NCBI GenBank assembly: GCA_014773175.1 | Contig: VXCM01000493.1 | Coordinates: 98,075 to 162,074 of the forward strand | DNA length: 64,000 nucleotides | Source of the DNA: Lucifuga dentata | Lineage: Eukaryota; Chordata; Actinopteri; Ophidiiformes; Bythitidae | Direction of reading: 5' to 3' | Shown here: positions 1-12,380 of the stretch, piece after piece | How positions within the stretch are numbered: position 1 is the stretch's first letter | Layout: each line of letters begins with the position of its first letter | Notes under the pieces: generated by a model | The model's input: the letters and a program-made list of their open reading frames with translations, nothing else | Told to the model about the DNA's origin: nothing | Database searches by the model: none | Made by a program: the position numbers and the translations under genes

Positions 1-179
1 AACATTTTGGATTGCAGTTTACTTAATTTGGATTTATTTACTAAGTATGACGGCAATTGCAGTTTTTCAGTTCATACATTGCTGATTATTTTTTACGTTC
101 AGGACATACATAAAGAAAATGTTAAAATAAATCTTAAGTTCAGCTGGCTTCAAATGCATCAGAATCTTTGCCATGATTT

Positions 180-256
180 ATATCGTGATATATATCAATA
201 TCGATCAATATAAAAAATACATTGTGATGAAAAATTGTTTCATATCGTCTGGCCCT
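180..256. repeat. Possible hAT-type terminal fragment
   Basis: AT-rich stretch of alternating ATATCG/GATATAT ending in TCGTCTGGCCCTAATAC. Fish hAT elements often begin with an AGGGC motif followed by such ATATCG-rich sequence, so on the minus strand this could be a left end. No partner end was found. Confidence 0.3.
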
Positions 257-487
257 AATACACACACACACACACTTAGACCAGCACTAAAATCTGTTTC
301 TGTTTAGAACAATAAAGCTTATAGTATTCAATTTTAGGAAAGCTGTCCTCGTAATATTATAGTACAACCTTGAAACCTCATTGCAAGATTGTAAGTAGGT
401 TAAAGCAGAGCAGATAGAGACAGGTTATAAATGAGCTTCAGCCAAAAAAAAAAATTTCCTTAAAAAAGTAACCTAAATATACCACAA

Positions 488-516
488 CAGTTCATGAGGT
501 TGCACCTCATGAACTG
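488..516. repeat. Perfect hairpin, 13-bp stem and 3-base loop
   Basis: CAGTTCATGAGGT, loop TGC, ACCTCATGAACTG. A 15-bp direct repeat (AACCCCAATTTCACC) follows immediately, from about 520. Function unknown; it is within intron 11 of gria1. Confidence 0.85.
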
Positions 517-823
517 CTGAACCCCAATTTCACCCCAATGAACCCCAATTTCACCTGACAAAAACACGAGCAGCAACATGACATGTTCTCTTAATTCCTG
601 CAGACGGATTAATAACGCTTTAGCAGATACATCAACGTGTATCGCCGTCTGAGACGACTCGCTGTGCTAACTACAGAAACGACGGCAACTAGGTCACCCA
701 AATTTTCAAGGGGAAGATGTTTTCTTCATGGGGTGAAACAATCACCATGCAGACACCAAAGTGCTGGTGGCTACACGGTCGACTGCAGAGCTGTACAGCC
801 TAGATATTAGTTGCGGTATTTTG

Positions 824-1346
824 TTAAAGGACCATACCCGTGATTTGCTTGTGGCCAACACTACCTGCATATGTTACATTATTGACAACCATTTTCCAAA
901 ACATAAAACCCTATTGTAGTTTTCCTGTTATTTTCACAAATCTCCTAATCGTTCAAAGTCAAATGTTCTGGTTTTATACCCACCTTAAAATTAATTAATT
1001 TCTCAATCAAAGACGTCTTCTCCTGGGACGATATTCCCTGGTGGAGACATACATCTTCCGTACTGCTCCATTGGATCAGTAATAAAAAAGTCATTTTGAC
1101 AAAAAATTTAATAGATATTACTTATTTCAACGTGTTTCAAGTCTCTACAAGTTGATTTTTATAGTGTATGGAATGAACTGAAACCAATGGCAGCCTGGAA
1201 GGTAGGAAAAACAATTCCAATATATACCACTCCAACGGTACATTTTGGGAAATGGTTGTCAGTAATGTAATAGGCTGTATACTGTATATTGGGCTCAAAC
1301 ATGCAAACCATGTTTTTGCATGGTTTTTGCAAAGGTATGCTCCTTT
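824..1346 (+). mobile_element. TTAA-flanked MITE, copy A
   Basis: Family description, used for copies A-M. The element begins TTAAAGGACCATACC and GCATGTTTGAGCC and ends GGCTCAAACATGC and GGTATGGTCCTTTAA. Each terminal inverted repeat is about 95-100 bp up to CATTTCCCAAAG. The internal part of about 400 bp includes TTGGGACTATATTCCC and GAACTGAAACCAATGG, and there is no coding capacity. This copy is in the forward orientation and diverged. Its right end is enlarged by a short duplication of the ATGCAAACC-like segment. Class II non-autonomous; transposase family not proven. Confidence 0.8.
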
Positions 1347-1489
1347 CCAGTCGTCCTCTCCACATTGTTCCTCTCGTCTGTTCCCCTTTTTAGGAACTAA
1401 TTTGTCAAGTGCTGACCAAGCTACTTCTGGGCATGCTTGTTTTGCTCCTTCTTGCTGCGCATGATGTGAAAATTCATCAAGGAGTCATC

Positions 1490-1588
1490 CCACTGCAACA
1501 TTGTCAATATTGTGATATGACAAATTTCTAGCATATAAAACGTTATACCGGTATTTTCATGAAAAATATATGACACAGCCCTAAGTGA
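1490..1588 (-). mobile_element. hAT-like element end
   Basis: Read on the minus strand it begins TAGGGCTGTGTCATATA and continues through ACCGGTATAACG and AATTTGTCATATCAC. This matches the left part of the element at 21509 (TAGGGCTGTGCCATATC, GGTGTAATG, AATTTGTCATATCAAG). Only one end is recognisable here. Confidence 0.55.
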
Positions 1589-4500
1589 CATTCTGGACCA
1601 GTTATCAGCTTCTCCTGCTACAGTCTGAGGAAGATGAGCTGTGAAATATTCCTAATATCAAGCATGTTGGAAATAATTTAAACACTTGCAGATGTGCTGC
1701 ACAGCTGTTGCAAGCTGAATCTGAACAACAGGCAAAAGCCTCCATATTTAATCCAGACCATCTAATATTGCAGCAACTTTACAAAATAAATCTCTTGCTC
1801 AGTGTATATTTTTCTGTTTCATTTTTGCTGCCCTGTTTTACAAAGAGGAGATGAAACAACAGAGCAGTTAATGTCACAATATGTCATGGTGTGACCAGCT
1901 GACCAGCTGATCAATAGTTTACAAGTGTGTCTCCAGTGCACAGAATTACACAATACAGTCAACAATTGCCACCATGCTGCTCAATTTGTGCACACAGCAA
2001 CATATCTAAAAGTTTGTCGTCTTCTGGCCTTGGCTGCTCGATGCTCAAATGAGCCTTTACGGGAGAGCTGAAGCGCATTTTCATTTGGTATAATACAAAG
2101 CTTACACAAGAAACAAGCAAAGAAGAATCTTCTCAGCTGACAGCAGAAAAGATGGGAAGATATTTATGTAACTAAAGTCCTTGAGGAAGCTTTTACCGAC
2201 CGCCAACATTTCTGAAACAACTGCAAGGCTTCTTGATATTTAGTTCATAACCTATCTTCATATTTTGGTGAAAATATTAAATGTACCAAATGCTCTTCTG
2301 TGTCCTCTTCAAGGTTGGTTAGGTATGCCAAAGTGCTGAACACTGATAAAGTGTCCCTGATTCCTGGACAGATTAAAAAGATTACATTTATAAATTGCTG
2401 CTGTCTCTCTTTATCAGTGGGTAAGCGGTGAAATTTCAGACGATCAATCTTGGCACACTTATTACAACTGATGAAAAACTTGTGAGATGCATTATAATTG
2501 GTTCATTTGGCAGCCAGAATGACAAAAAACAGACCAGTGACATTGCTGCGAATCAAGTGCAAGAACAACCTCTTTAAAATGGTTTTGCGTGTGCAGAGAT
2601 TGCTTTTGCCCGGCAGAACAAATGCAAATACTGTACTTATGTATGCATGAAGCAACATACCTAAAGAAAAATGAACACACATATACACAAAGGTACACAC
2701 AAACCTCCACAGGAAAACCACAGGGAGAGGAGGCTTTGTGGAAGCGTCATTAATAACTACTTGCAGATGCGTTTTTTTCCAACTGCACTTACACAGAAAG
2801 CTTAATCCTCCCATGAAGGCACACAACAGAGTCTCCGGGCAGAAAATGGTAAATGTCAGGTGAAGGCCAGTGGGAGTGGGATCCAATCACGTGCACCGAG
2901 CATCTACAGCACTTGCAGCATGCAACCCTGCAGGTGCTGAGCTTTTCTCCTCTCCGATATTTGTGTAAGATAAGAGCAAAGTAAAAATGCATTTCGTAAA
3001 TGTCACATAATCAAAGATAAAGTGGAGTGTTACATACTGCTGTAATTTCTTTCACCTTCAGCCACTCAACCGGGGATGGCTGATTGAGCGTGTTGCTATT
3101 TGTCAGCAACATCGCATAATTGCATTCATATCTGGAGCGTATGCAATTTGTTTTCTGTTGATGTCAAATGAGCACCTTAAACACTGCCGTTTCAGGTTAA
3201 AGTGGTATGACTGGGTGCACATCTGTATTTATGAAGCGATGCTGACATTAGCAACTCCTACATTTCCATTTTTGCTCCTTCAAACTTCCTCTGCAACCAC
3301 AACATATAGGGGGTAATTCATAAAACACAGCATTGGATTTATTGTTCCAGCAAGGACAGATAGAATCACGCAAACACGTTTCCTAATCCATAAACTTCAG
3401 TTTCCGGCTTCTTATGTCATTTGCACTGAAAGCTGTGTTGTTGCAGTATTTCGTCATTTTTGGGTAAGCAATTCATAACACACCGCGCAAAATTTTAGTA
3501 TATCTGCACATAAGTCACTTGATGTAAATGACAAGTTTTGATCTGTTCTCACTTATTCTAATGGCACAAAACAGCCTCTTCCTGTGTGCGTGCATGTGTG
3601 TGTGTGTTTGTGTGTAGATACTATCTCCTTTACAATGTTTTTTTTTTTCTCATTATTTCACTGTTTTTGACATTCTCATTTTCGATATTGTGTTGTTGAC
3701 AGCTTCTGCTATATTTTTCCAAATCTTTTTTATTTGTTTCAAACTTTCAGCATTTTTGCTGTGTAGGGAATTCATCTGTATATTCTCTCTTGAATGCAGA
3801 GCTCGAAAACAGAGAACTTGGGCAGCAATTTTTCGCAAGTATCGGCTCATTAACCTGCCAATTCTCATCGATTCTTACCTGGAACCCAATTTACAATGGA
3901 ATACCAGTGCACTAATTATCACAAAGGAAGCTTTATGAATGAGCTTCAATTATCGTGCCGCTGATTTACCATGGTGCTAATGGCTGTGAACACATCGTGC
4001 GCACACAGCACACATGTAGCTTCGTGTTTAAAGACAAAAAGCTCTATGTCTACCCGTGACCTAACCTGTCCCTACTGGATCAGAGCTAACGGTGATAACA
4101 CTGACATTATCTTCTCATCTTCCCACCACTATTCCCACTGGAAAGCTCAGAAAGTCAACCTCAGTGCCTCTAATTTCAGACACTTAATGAGATTTTTAAT
4201 TGGTGACCTTTTCGGAGTGTTACATTACATACCAGAGCTCATGAGAGCACTCAACACATACCACTCAGTACTGGTGCTACCATCCTTCACTACAGTCTTT
4301 CAGCTGTCTGAATATTTACCTTTATCCAGCTGTTATTAGATATAGTTAGGATAGAGAGATCAGACAACCAGACAGAAAGAGATTCTAATCTGGAAGTGAA
4401 AAGACTTAGAGAGTCTTGAATTAAAGTTTAACTAGGCAGCCGACAAAAACTTTTGGACCACTTTGAGTTTTACTGTCCTAGAAGTTTCTGGCATGTTTCT

Positions 4501-4807
4501 ACACCACAGGGAGGATCTGAAAAACATGACCACAAAACCACATCACAAACTCCCTCTGCTGTGCTTCATCAAACCTTCATCAAATCTTCGTTTGGTATGA
4601 CAACTGACTGGCAACAAACAAATTCTCAATAAACAAACCCCGAATGAGCCGAATATGAAATCACAACACAGTGGGGCTGAATGGCTGGCATGGCAGAGAG
4701 TAATAAATGCAGGTGGTTTTCAGCGTCTCTCTGTGCAGAAAGAAATAAAAGAAGAGACTCAATGGACAGTAGATATAACGTGTCAAATGAATGCTCTGAT
4801 TTCCTTA

Positions 4808-5299
<492 letters not shown>

Positions 5300-5436
5300 T
5301 TAGTCCTTGTTGTTTGACCAAAACTAAATACCGCAGAAATAACCAGGCAGATTATTTAAATAAATCTAAACTAAAATGTACGTTGACATGAGCGTTTATG
5401 TCCATATTCCAGCTATACAAAGCTCTGTCCACTCAC

Positions 5437-5643
5437 CCCGTACACCAGTTCTCCAACCATTCCATTCCACATCTTGTTTTCAGGATCTCTGGCTCCATAC
5501 TTGCCATCTGAGACTATCTTCAGTTTATACTGGTAGCCCACATGCTTGGCTATCTCTGCAGCCAGCTCCACAATGTAGCCCTCGTACTTATCGTTGCCCA
5601 CAAGCTGCTCATGGTTCTTCTTCAGCATCACATACGGAGATTC
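5437..5643 (-). CDS. gria1: gria1 exon 10: ligand-binding domain S1
   Basis: 207 bp, residues 416-484. It begins [20 protein letters not shown] and includes [13 protein letters not shown] and [10 protein letters not shown], ending [12 protein letters not shown]416 and Y464 correspond to GluA2 E402 and Y450, which line the glutamate site. MLKKN and [13 protein letters not shown] are GluA1 signatures. Oddity: the normally invariant Cys of YEGYC is Ile (codon ATT at 5574-5572). The acceptor is GACAG|GAATC and the donor GGG|GTGAGTG. Intron 10 is 182 bp. Confidence 0.96.
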
Positions 5644-5929
5644 CTGTCAGATGTAGGGTAACATAAGTAAAAACAAATAATTTCAGTCACATTCGGCTTT
5701 AGAAACCAAAAAGGGTTTTTCTGTCAGCATAGTTTCTTTGGGGTGTGGTAAAGTTCTCAATAATGTCCATTATTTCAATATTTTACCATAGCAATGGCAT
5801 GTCAACAAATGGTGGCATAACTACAGGAAACTACAAATTCAAGGCAAACCACTCTGTCATAGGTTAGTTTTATGACAAATCAAAAATCATTTTTAATTAG
5901 GGAAAAATACAACCCCATCGCATGCATAC

Positions 5930-6015
5930 CGTCCTGACCATTGCAATGTGTACGCGGGTTGTATGCGTACAGTATATTGGGCTCAAACATGCAAAACCAC
6001 CGGTATTGTCCTTTA
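5930..6015 (-). mobile_element. TTAA-flanked MITE, fragment B (one end)
   Basis: Only one terminal repeat is present: TATTGGGCTCAAACATGC, then AAAACCACCGGTATTGTCCTTTAA. No matching opposite end lies nearby, so this is a truncated copy. Confidence 0.65.
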
Positions 6016-6334
6016 ACACAAATCTTTTCCCCTTGTTCAAAGCTGAGGTTTTGGGAAAATGAATAGCTTCGCTCAAAATTGTTGCTGTGAGGGGTTCAGG
6101 AGAAAAGATAATTGTGGGAAATTACAAGGTATTATTTTGGCTTTGTTCCTTGAGGGTATGGAGTGTAATTCCAACACAAAAGGTGCCTAAGTATGATCAT
6201 TACACAGCGTTTCCAGACTGAAAAAAAAAAAGGCCTGATAACATGTGGCATCAGAGGAATTAGACACTATTATTAAAGCTGAAAACAGTTAAAGACTGGG
6301 ATGAGTTGCAAGTGTGTGTGTGTATGAGTCACAT

Positions 6335-7290
6335 AGGCCATACTTTTTCAAAGTCGGGGCCACAAGGGGGGCCACTGCTACGTAGGAGTGAGGGAGGGAG
6401 GAAGAATTTTGTAAAAACTAATAAATAAAATTATAATCTTAATTTTTAAAAATATTTTTTAATGACAACAATAATGAATGTCCTATTTTTTCTTTTCAAT
6501 TTCAGCCACATTTAGTTATCAGGTGGCATTTTTCATCAGTCCATCATCTGACAATGTCATTACCGCTTTGGGAAGTTGCCGTGGTTACCGTATGTTACAC
6601 TAGCTAGCAAGCTAAAAGGAGCAGCTAGCATAACGTTGTTGTATAGCTCGCTCATTAGCTACCTCGCAATGTTTGAATGATGGATAAGTTTCTGATGATG
6701 ATGATGATACAGCAGATGGTAACAGCGTAATGGCAAAAATAAATAAATAAATGAAAATAAAATAAAATAAAAAATACAGACCAGAGTGAAACACCACAAG
6801 TACGAGTCAGCCAATATCAAGTCTCGTTTTTACCACAGCAAAGAGGAAAGACGGACATGCTATCCCGAAGTGTATTCTCTCGACACTCTTTCCAATGAGT
6901 GTTTAAAATCTTCAACTTTTAAAACTAAACTTTTAAGACGCTTGAAACAAAAACACCCAGGTGAGGCAGAAAAATCGGCTTAATTTTTTCAATGTAAGAA
7001 AGAAATGCTGATCAGACAGATGAATATAGTTAATGTTGAATACTGTGGTTAATGTTATTCAAATGTACTATTGAATATTGAATGAATTTTGAATACTGAA
7101 ACTAATACTGAGTAAATAAATTTGATTGAAAGTACGCTGCAAGTATGAATAGCTAATCAGATTTTACTATTCCTTGAATAGTATGTGACTGGGTAATATG
7201 TTTCGTAGGTGGCGGCCCCAGCTGGAGATTGCAATAATTTAGGGGTCCTTGATATGATAAAGTTTGATAACCCCTGGTGTAGATTACAAG
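6335..7290 (+). pseudogene. Degraded hAT transposon, ZBED5/SCAND3-like transposase N-terminus
   Basis: The left end, near 6340, has GGCCATACTTTTTCAAAGTC. The right end on the minus strand reads CAGGGGTTATCAAACTTTATC, a similar terminal motif typical of this hAT group. Inside, ATG at 6680 starts MDKFL, the usual start of ZBED5/SCAND3-like transposases, but that frame stops after 17 codons. From about 6780 another frame resembles the BED zinc finger region: KYESANIKSRFYHSKEER, then LSNECLKSS and LKQKHPGEAEK. The CxxC pair of the finger is lost. There is no DDE or RNaseH-like core. Family assignment rests on motif recall. Confidence 0.6.
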
Positions 7291-7747
7291 CTGATAGTGC
7301 GTGTTAGCCGACCTCTTCAGGTTCAGGATGTTTGCTCTTGTTATTTCCTACCAGCTTTTGTTCATCCCACATGGATTGTGGGAAATTACAGCTGACATGA
7401 CACCTGGGGCCCACTTTCCTTTTTTATACAGAGAATTTATGAAATATAGAATTCCAGTCGGCTCAGGCTGAATTGTCCTCCAGCTCTAAGGGGCTTCGGT
7501 TCCCTCTTGCTGTAATATTGGCCCACTTTAAGGCCATTCTGAAGCCATGACATGTTGCACTGAGAAAATCCCAACACTATATTTCATCAAGGTGGAGAAA
7601 TAAGGGGTTTCATCAGTGTGTGACACTGATGTGGGTTCTCCTGCTCTTTATGGTTGAGGAGACGGTAATCATTGTTACACATGGAAAGCCCCGGTCCTCT
7701 GGTGGAGAAATGGGACCCCAGGGAGACAATGGAGAAAAGGTCGAGCG

Positions 7748-7874
7748 TGCAGCACTGTGGCAGGGTGTGCGCTCAAGCAGAAAGACGCGCATTTAAAGAA
7801 ACGGAAATGCNTGCAGCACTGTGGCAGGGTGTGCGCTCAAGCAGAAAGACGCGCATTTAAAGAAACGGAAATGC
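7748..7874. repeat. 63-bp assembly duplication around N7811
   Basis: 7748-7810 and 7812-7874 are identical (both begin TGCAGCACTGTGG and end GGAAATGC), with a single N between them. Most simply an unmerged contig overlap in intron 9. Confidence 0.9.
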
Positions 7875-10649
7875 ACGTGCAGAGAGATGCGAGGTCGCAG
7901 CATCCAGAAGGTCATCCAGGACTCACTCTCCATGACCTCTAACAGTTCCACTGAGATGAACTGTCACTCAACCGTGCTGAACGTAACAGAGACGCAGGGG
8001 TTTAACTGAGTTTTCAGCGACTCTGTGGGCAGTTGCTTACTTGTAGATGATAATTACAGCCAGTAGTTATTGGTAAAACATAGATACTCGCATAAATTTA
8101 AACATTTCATTCTTCATTACGCATATCAAATTCACTTTACTGGTGATGGGGAGCATTATTCAGTAATCAGGGAGACACATTAAGCGCTACGCAGGTACAT
8201 ATGCGCGACCTCAAATCCAAAATGCCTGTCTGCTCTCCTGAGAACATTCATTTGTGTACCCAACAGAGGGAGGGAGAAAGAGAGATTGAGCACAGTGTAT
8301 CTTTCTCTCCTCCATCTCTCTGTCTCTCTCATTTTGACTGATGAAGACTTTGGTGCTCGAAACGGTCTAAATAAAAAGATTTTGGGAGCATGAAACTCTC
8401 TCTCTGATTAACCTGAGCAGAAAGCTGCTGCTGCTACAGGTAAAGAACCACATCCCACTTCTACCTGCAGCAGGTAGAAAACTAAAGCCGCTCCTGGAAG
8501 TTGGACTTTTGCCACACACATAAAATAATCTTTGTGATGTTATAAAATCTAAAATCTGTTATAAAGATGAGTGTTCGGCCTTCTACAGCCACAAAAGCCT
8601 TTATAGAGTTGTTTTCACACGCTGAATGTTTCTCCCTGTGGCAAATAAAGTCAATTTGATGTATTAAAATCCCCCTTTAATGTTTTTACAAATCACATAG
8701 CAAAATGACATTAAATGTTGCACACAATGCATCTTTTCCCCTATTTTCTTACACAAATAGGCCAGTGACAAATGGCTGAATAGTTGATGACAAAAGAAAA
8801 AAAACCCAGCTATCACACATTTTGGCATATACAGGCATGCAAACACACACACATTGAATTACGCAGAATATATAAGAATAGAAATTAGTGTTTGATTTGC
8901 TGTACCATTGGCAAAATTGGAAAAATCAAACTGTTATTCCTCAGAGACCAATTTAAATAGACCTCAGGGGAATTTCTGAAATGACATAATTCACTCTTGC
9001 ATGCTACCATTTCTTGCTGAAAGCCCATTAAAATGATTCTAGGCAGCTACGCACAGTGAGTGAGCACGCTATGTCTGCGTGATAACCCATTCCTTGCATG
9101 GCGGAATCAAACCTTAAAATTCAAGTCCATGTCCTGGTTTTAGTGTAAAGCCATCATGGAAAAGGCAACATGCCTGAGTGCGACATTAAACACAGCCTGT
9201 CTCACTCTTCCAGATCTCCTGCTAACCCAAGCTTGCCTGTGCGCAAAGACTCGGGCAGGAGGGATTGTAGGGAAGCACATAGTTGAAATCCTTCAACCCA
9301 TTAACCCTCACAGTAGCGATCAGTTGCGCGCGCACACACGCATATACACACACAGCCCTGTTAGACTTGAGGGCTGCTGCAATGTGAAACCAGCTCCTGT
9401 ATTTTTCCACATTTCATATAAGCACCAAATCGCTCCTTCTGCTCTAACTAACAAAATTACACGGCAGCAGGGATGCCTGAAGATAAAAAAGATTTTTCTC
9501 ACTTGAAATAGATACTTGAGGTACAAAGGCTACAGAGCTGGACAGGTATATTAATAAGACATTGAAGATTCTCTGATATGAAATTTTTAACACGACACAG
9601 ACACGATGAGTGTTCTGCACCTACAAAGATGTACTGAGATATTTATTATGCCTATAGTAAATCAGTCAGGACTGGCAGCTATATTTCCTGCCTAATGATC
9701 GTCAAACTCCCATTACAAGGCGACTCCCCTATTCTTAAACCCAGCCTCCTACATAGATCACATCAGTCGATTTCTGATATACAGGTGAAGACATTTAAAC
9801 AACATATCCACATTGATAATGATATCTGAGCAAAATAATAAACATGAAACAGAAAAGAAGCCATATATAATTTACAGCCTCAGAAATGTGTGCAGTCCAG
9901 TGCTCATATTTTATTCAATTCATCTCATGCATCTCTGTAGAATTACTATCATAACATTTTACATTGCATGAACGCACTACTAAACACTCCCAGTGACTGC
10001 ATATGAACAATTAATTTGCAAAAACTGATAAACTCCATTTTCATAAACTTTTAAAGCCATTATTCTTCATTAGGCATTCCAGTAGTAGTAATCAAACAGT
10101 CAATTACTTGCATTTCATTAATTTATTTCGATTTTTTTCCATTTTAACCCAACATCGGTTTCCATTAATACAACCAGGAATGCATGCAAAAAATAAGATT
10201 TTAACAATTTTTTAAAAATGGAGTCAACTGTTTTTGCAAACGAACTCTTCATTGAGGAAAATATGTGTCTGTTTTATATCCTACATATGTTTACTTTCAT
10301 GATATACTCCAATTTGTTTTGGCTGTAAGATGATTAAGGCAAAAATGCATTTAATAGCATTCTGCAGTTTGCTAAATATATGGTACATGATGCGTTGCGT
10401 AATCAGAGCATGCGGACGGTCAGACAGGTGAGGAAATGCATGCGGAGGTGCCTTGCACCGATTATAACATTTACATGTCTGAATTAAATGACTTACAATC
10501 ACATAATCTACTGTAGCTCTGTTACTCGGACAAAGCTTACTCCGATTTATGCTTTTTAATCTAAAGTAGTTTTAACACCCATGTAAACACTGTTTCTTTG
10601 CGTGAAACGTGAGGTTGTGCTGTCCTTGCTTCGTCCTTTAAACATATCA

Positions 10650-10765
10650 TAAGGATGTATTGTGGAACTCTGCAAGCTGTCAGTATGTCAGTAAACCAGT
10701 GTCACCAAGACAAATCTCTGCACTTGTATTGCACTTGCCAAATAAAGTGATTCTGATTCTGTGCA
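10650..10765 (+). mobile_element. LINE-type 3' tail
   Basis: TTGCACTTGCCAAATAAAG followed by TGATTCTGATTCTG resembles the 3' end of fish CR1/Rex-like LINEs, which end in an AATAAAG signal and a short tandem repeat. No ORF2 sequence is left. Family not determined. Confidence 0.4.
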
Positions 10766-11016
10766 GGCACCAGACAGCCAGAGAAGCTGGCAGAATGGCA
10801 TTGGGAAGGGAAGGAAAGAGAGAGAGAGAGAAAGATACAATCACAGATGTCTGCTTAAATTCCTTCAGCGGCCTGAACTTTTAGGGACGCTATCATGAAA
10901 GAAAATGAAAAATGTTATCCTGCCTCTCTCTGTCTCTGTCACTTACATTTCATTCTCGCCCCCTCCTTCTCATCCTCCCTTCAAAGTCTGGGTTTTCTTT
11001 GAGAAGACATACTCAC

Positions 11017-11127
11017 CAAGATGGTGGTGACTATGTAGGTTCTGTTTTGCAGGCCGTAAGTGTCGTTGCTGCCTCTCATGAAGCTAGCAGTGGTCACGTA
11101 CTTCTCATCCTCATTCCAGTAGCCCAC
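11017..11127 (-). CDS. gria1: gria1 exon 9: ATD-LBD linker
   Basis: 111 bp, residues 379-415. It begins VGYWNEDEKYVTTASFMRGS and ends NRTYIVTTIL. Human GluA1 has IGYWNEDDKFVPAA and QNRTYIVTTIL. The middle (ASFMRGSNDTYGL) is the variable linker between ATD and ligand-binding domain. NDT and NRT are potential N-glycosylation sites. The acceptor is TTTTAG|GTGGG and the donor TTG|GTGAGTATG. Confidence 0.95.
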
Positions 11128-11264
11128 CTAAAACAAGGAGCACATGTGATCAACCAGGCCTTTCTCAAATTTAGAGTGTGTAAGTACCTGAAATGAGTCA
11201 CAGGGTCAATATTAATACTGAGCAAAAACAACGTTCTTAAATGATCCTTGTGCTATAGTCTTAC

Positions 11265-11369
11265 CTTCTTGGGTCCAGATGGGGCCAGTTCCATGACACT
11301 AACAGTGTAGTTGGTTCTGCGACCTTTCTCATTAAACTGGATGTGACCAGTCAGTCCATCGATCCTGAC
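11265..11369 (-). CDS. gria1: gria1 exon 8: end of ATD
   Basis: 105 bp, residues 344-378. It begins [20 protein letters not shown] and ends [15 protein letters not shown]. Human GluA1 reads [20 protein letters not shown] here. NYT is a sequon. The acceptor is CTGTAG|GTCAGG and the donor AAG|GTAAGAC. Intron 8 is 137 bp. Confidence 0.95.
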
Positions 11370-11448
11370 CTACAGAGGAGTCACAGTCAGTCAATCAGTA
11401 ATTCACTGGTTCAAACTTCATTAGCAGATGGGAAAATAATGGCTGCCA

Positions 11449-12380
11449 TTAAATGACCGTGCCAGTGGATGCATTCAGTGCATGTTTAAACCCAAAATAT
11501 ATAACCTGAATACATACTGACAACCATTTCCCAAAATGAAAATGGTCAGACCCGTCTTTTGAAATACACGTGGCTTTTGATTTGTCGTTGATTTTTTTGT
11601 TGATTAAAGTGCTAGACCGTGTTTGAGGTATTTTAATGATGGATATGAAATATGTCCAGGAGACCAATGTGTGTGTGTGGTCTTTTTTTTTTTTTTTTTT
11701 NTTTTTTTTTTTTTTTTGTAATTGTAAACCCTTTGGATCTGTTTTTTATGTAATATTTCATGTTGTCTAATCTTTTTATATTGTAGGTAGCCATCTTATC
11801 ATCTTGGCAATGTGACTATGGATGAAAATTAGTCAACTCTGGCTAAATCTGGCATATTTACATTTGATTGTATATTAATGTGCATTGTTCCAATGTAAAT
11901 AAATTACAATTACAATAAAAGGAGCGATAAATATTACAATTGTTTTTCCTACCTTCCAGTCTGTCTTTGGTTTCAGTTAATTCTAGCCATTAAAACTAAC
12001 TTGTAGAGACTTGAAATGTGCTTGAAACAAATAATCCATCACATCAAAAACAATGTCTATTAATTGTTTTGTCAAATTAACTTTATTTAACCGGTCCAAC
12101 ATGGAGCTACATGGAAGAAAATGTATGTCCCAGGAGAATACGGCTTTTACTGAAGAATAAAAAAATGACTGGCCCTTCTACATTCAGATGTATGTGTTAG
12201 CAGGCAAAACATTGAATTTTAGAGTGGGTGTGTCACCTGATTTGATTTTGAAATTAGGGGACTTGTCAAAATAAACAGGAAACATACAATAAAATTTCAT
12301 GTTTTGGAAGATGGTTGTCAGTAATGTAGCATGTATGTGGGTATGTGTATATTGATCTTTAGCATGCAAAATCCTTTAAA
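11449..12380 (-). mobile_element. TTAA-flanked MITE, copy C, interrupted
   Basis: Reverse orientation. The left end is diverged (TTAAATGACCGTGCCAG, GCATGTTTAAACCC) up to CATTTCCCAAAATG at 11538. The family sequence resumes at 11921 (GGAGCGATAAATATT, CTACCTTCCAG) and ends ATGCAAAATCCTTTAAA. Between them lie about 380 bp absent from the other copies. Confidence 0.7.
11539..11920. mobile_element. Insertion inside MITE copy C
   Basis: Absent from every other copy of the host MITE. It carries a GT run, a long T tract with N at 11701 (11682-11717), and ends with AATAAATTACAATTACAATA. The nature is unknown; it could be a short retroelement or filler created at the unresolved poly-T gap. Confidence 0.4.

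Larger units (their letters stand above)
5644..11016 (-). other. gria1 intron 9
   Basis: 5.4 kb without exons. It holds a MITE end (5930-6015), a degraded hAT element with BED-finger remnant (6335-7285), a 63-bp N-flanked assembly duplication (7748-7874), a LINE 3' tail (about 10650-10765) and otherwise AT-rich unique DNA. Confidence 0.8.

Noticed and set aside
2503..2886. 127-codon minus-strand frame in intron 11
   Set aside because: No recognised domain, no splice-compatible neighbours, overlapping frames on the same strand, and rich in Phe/Cys as expected from AT-rich non-coding DNA.
3971..4339. 122-codon plus-strand frame
   Set aside because: No homology that I recognise and no promoter or splice context; within a gria1 intron on the other strand.
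8330..8420. CTGATGA ... CGAAAC resembling a hammerhead ribozyme core, as found in Penelope-like elements
   Set aside because: The two core boxes are present, but the sequence between them cannot form a convincing stem II (first closing pair A with C), so at best a decayed relic.
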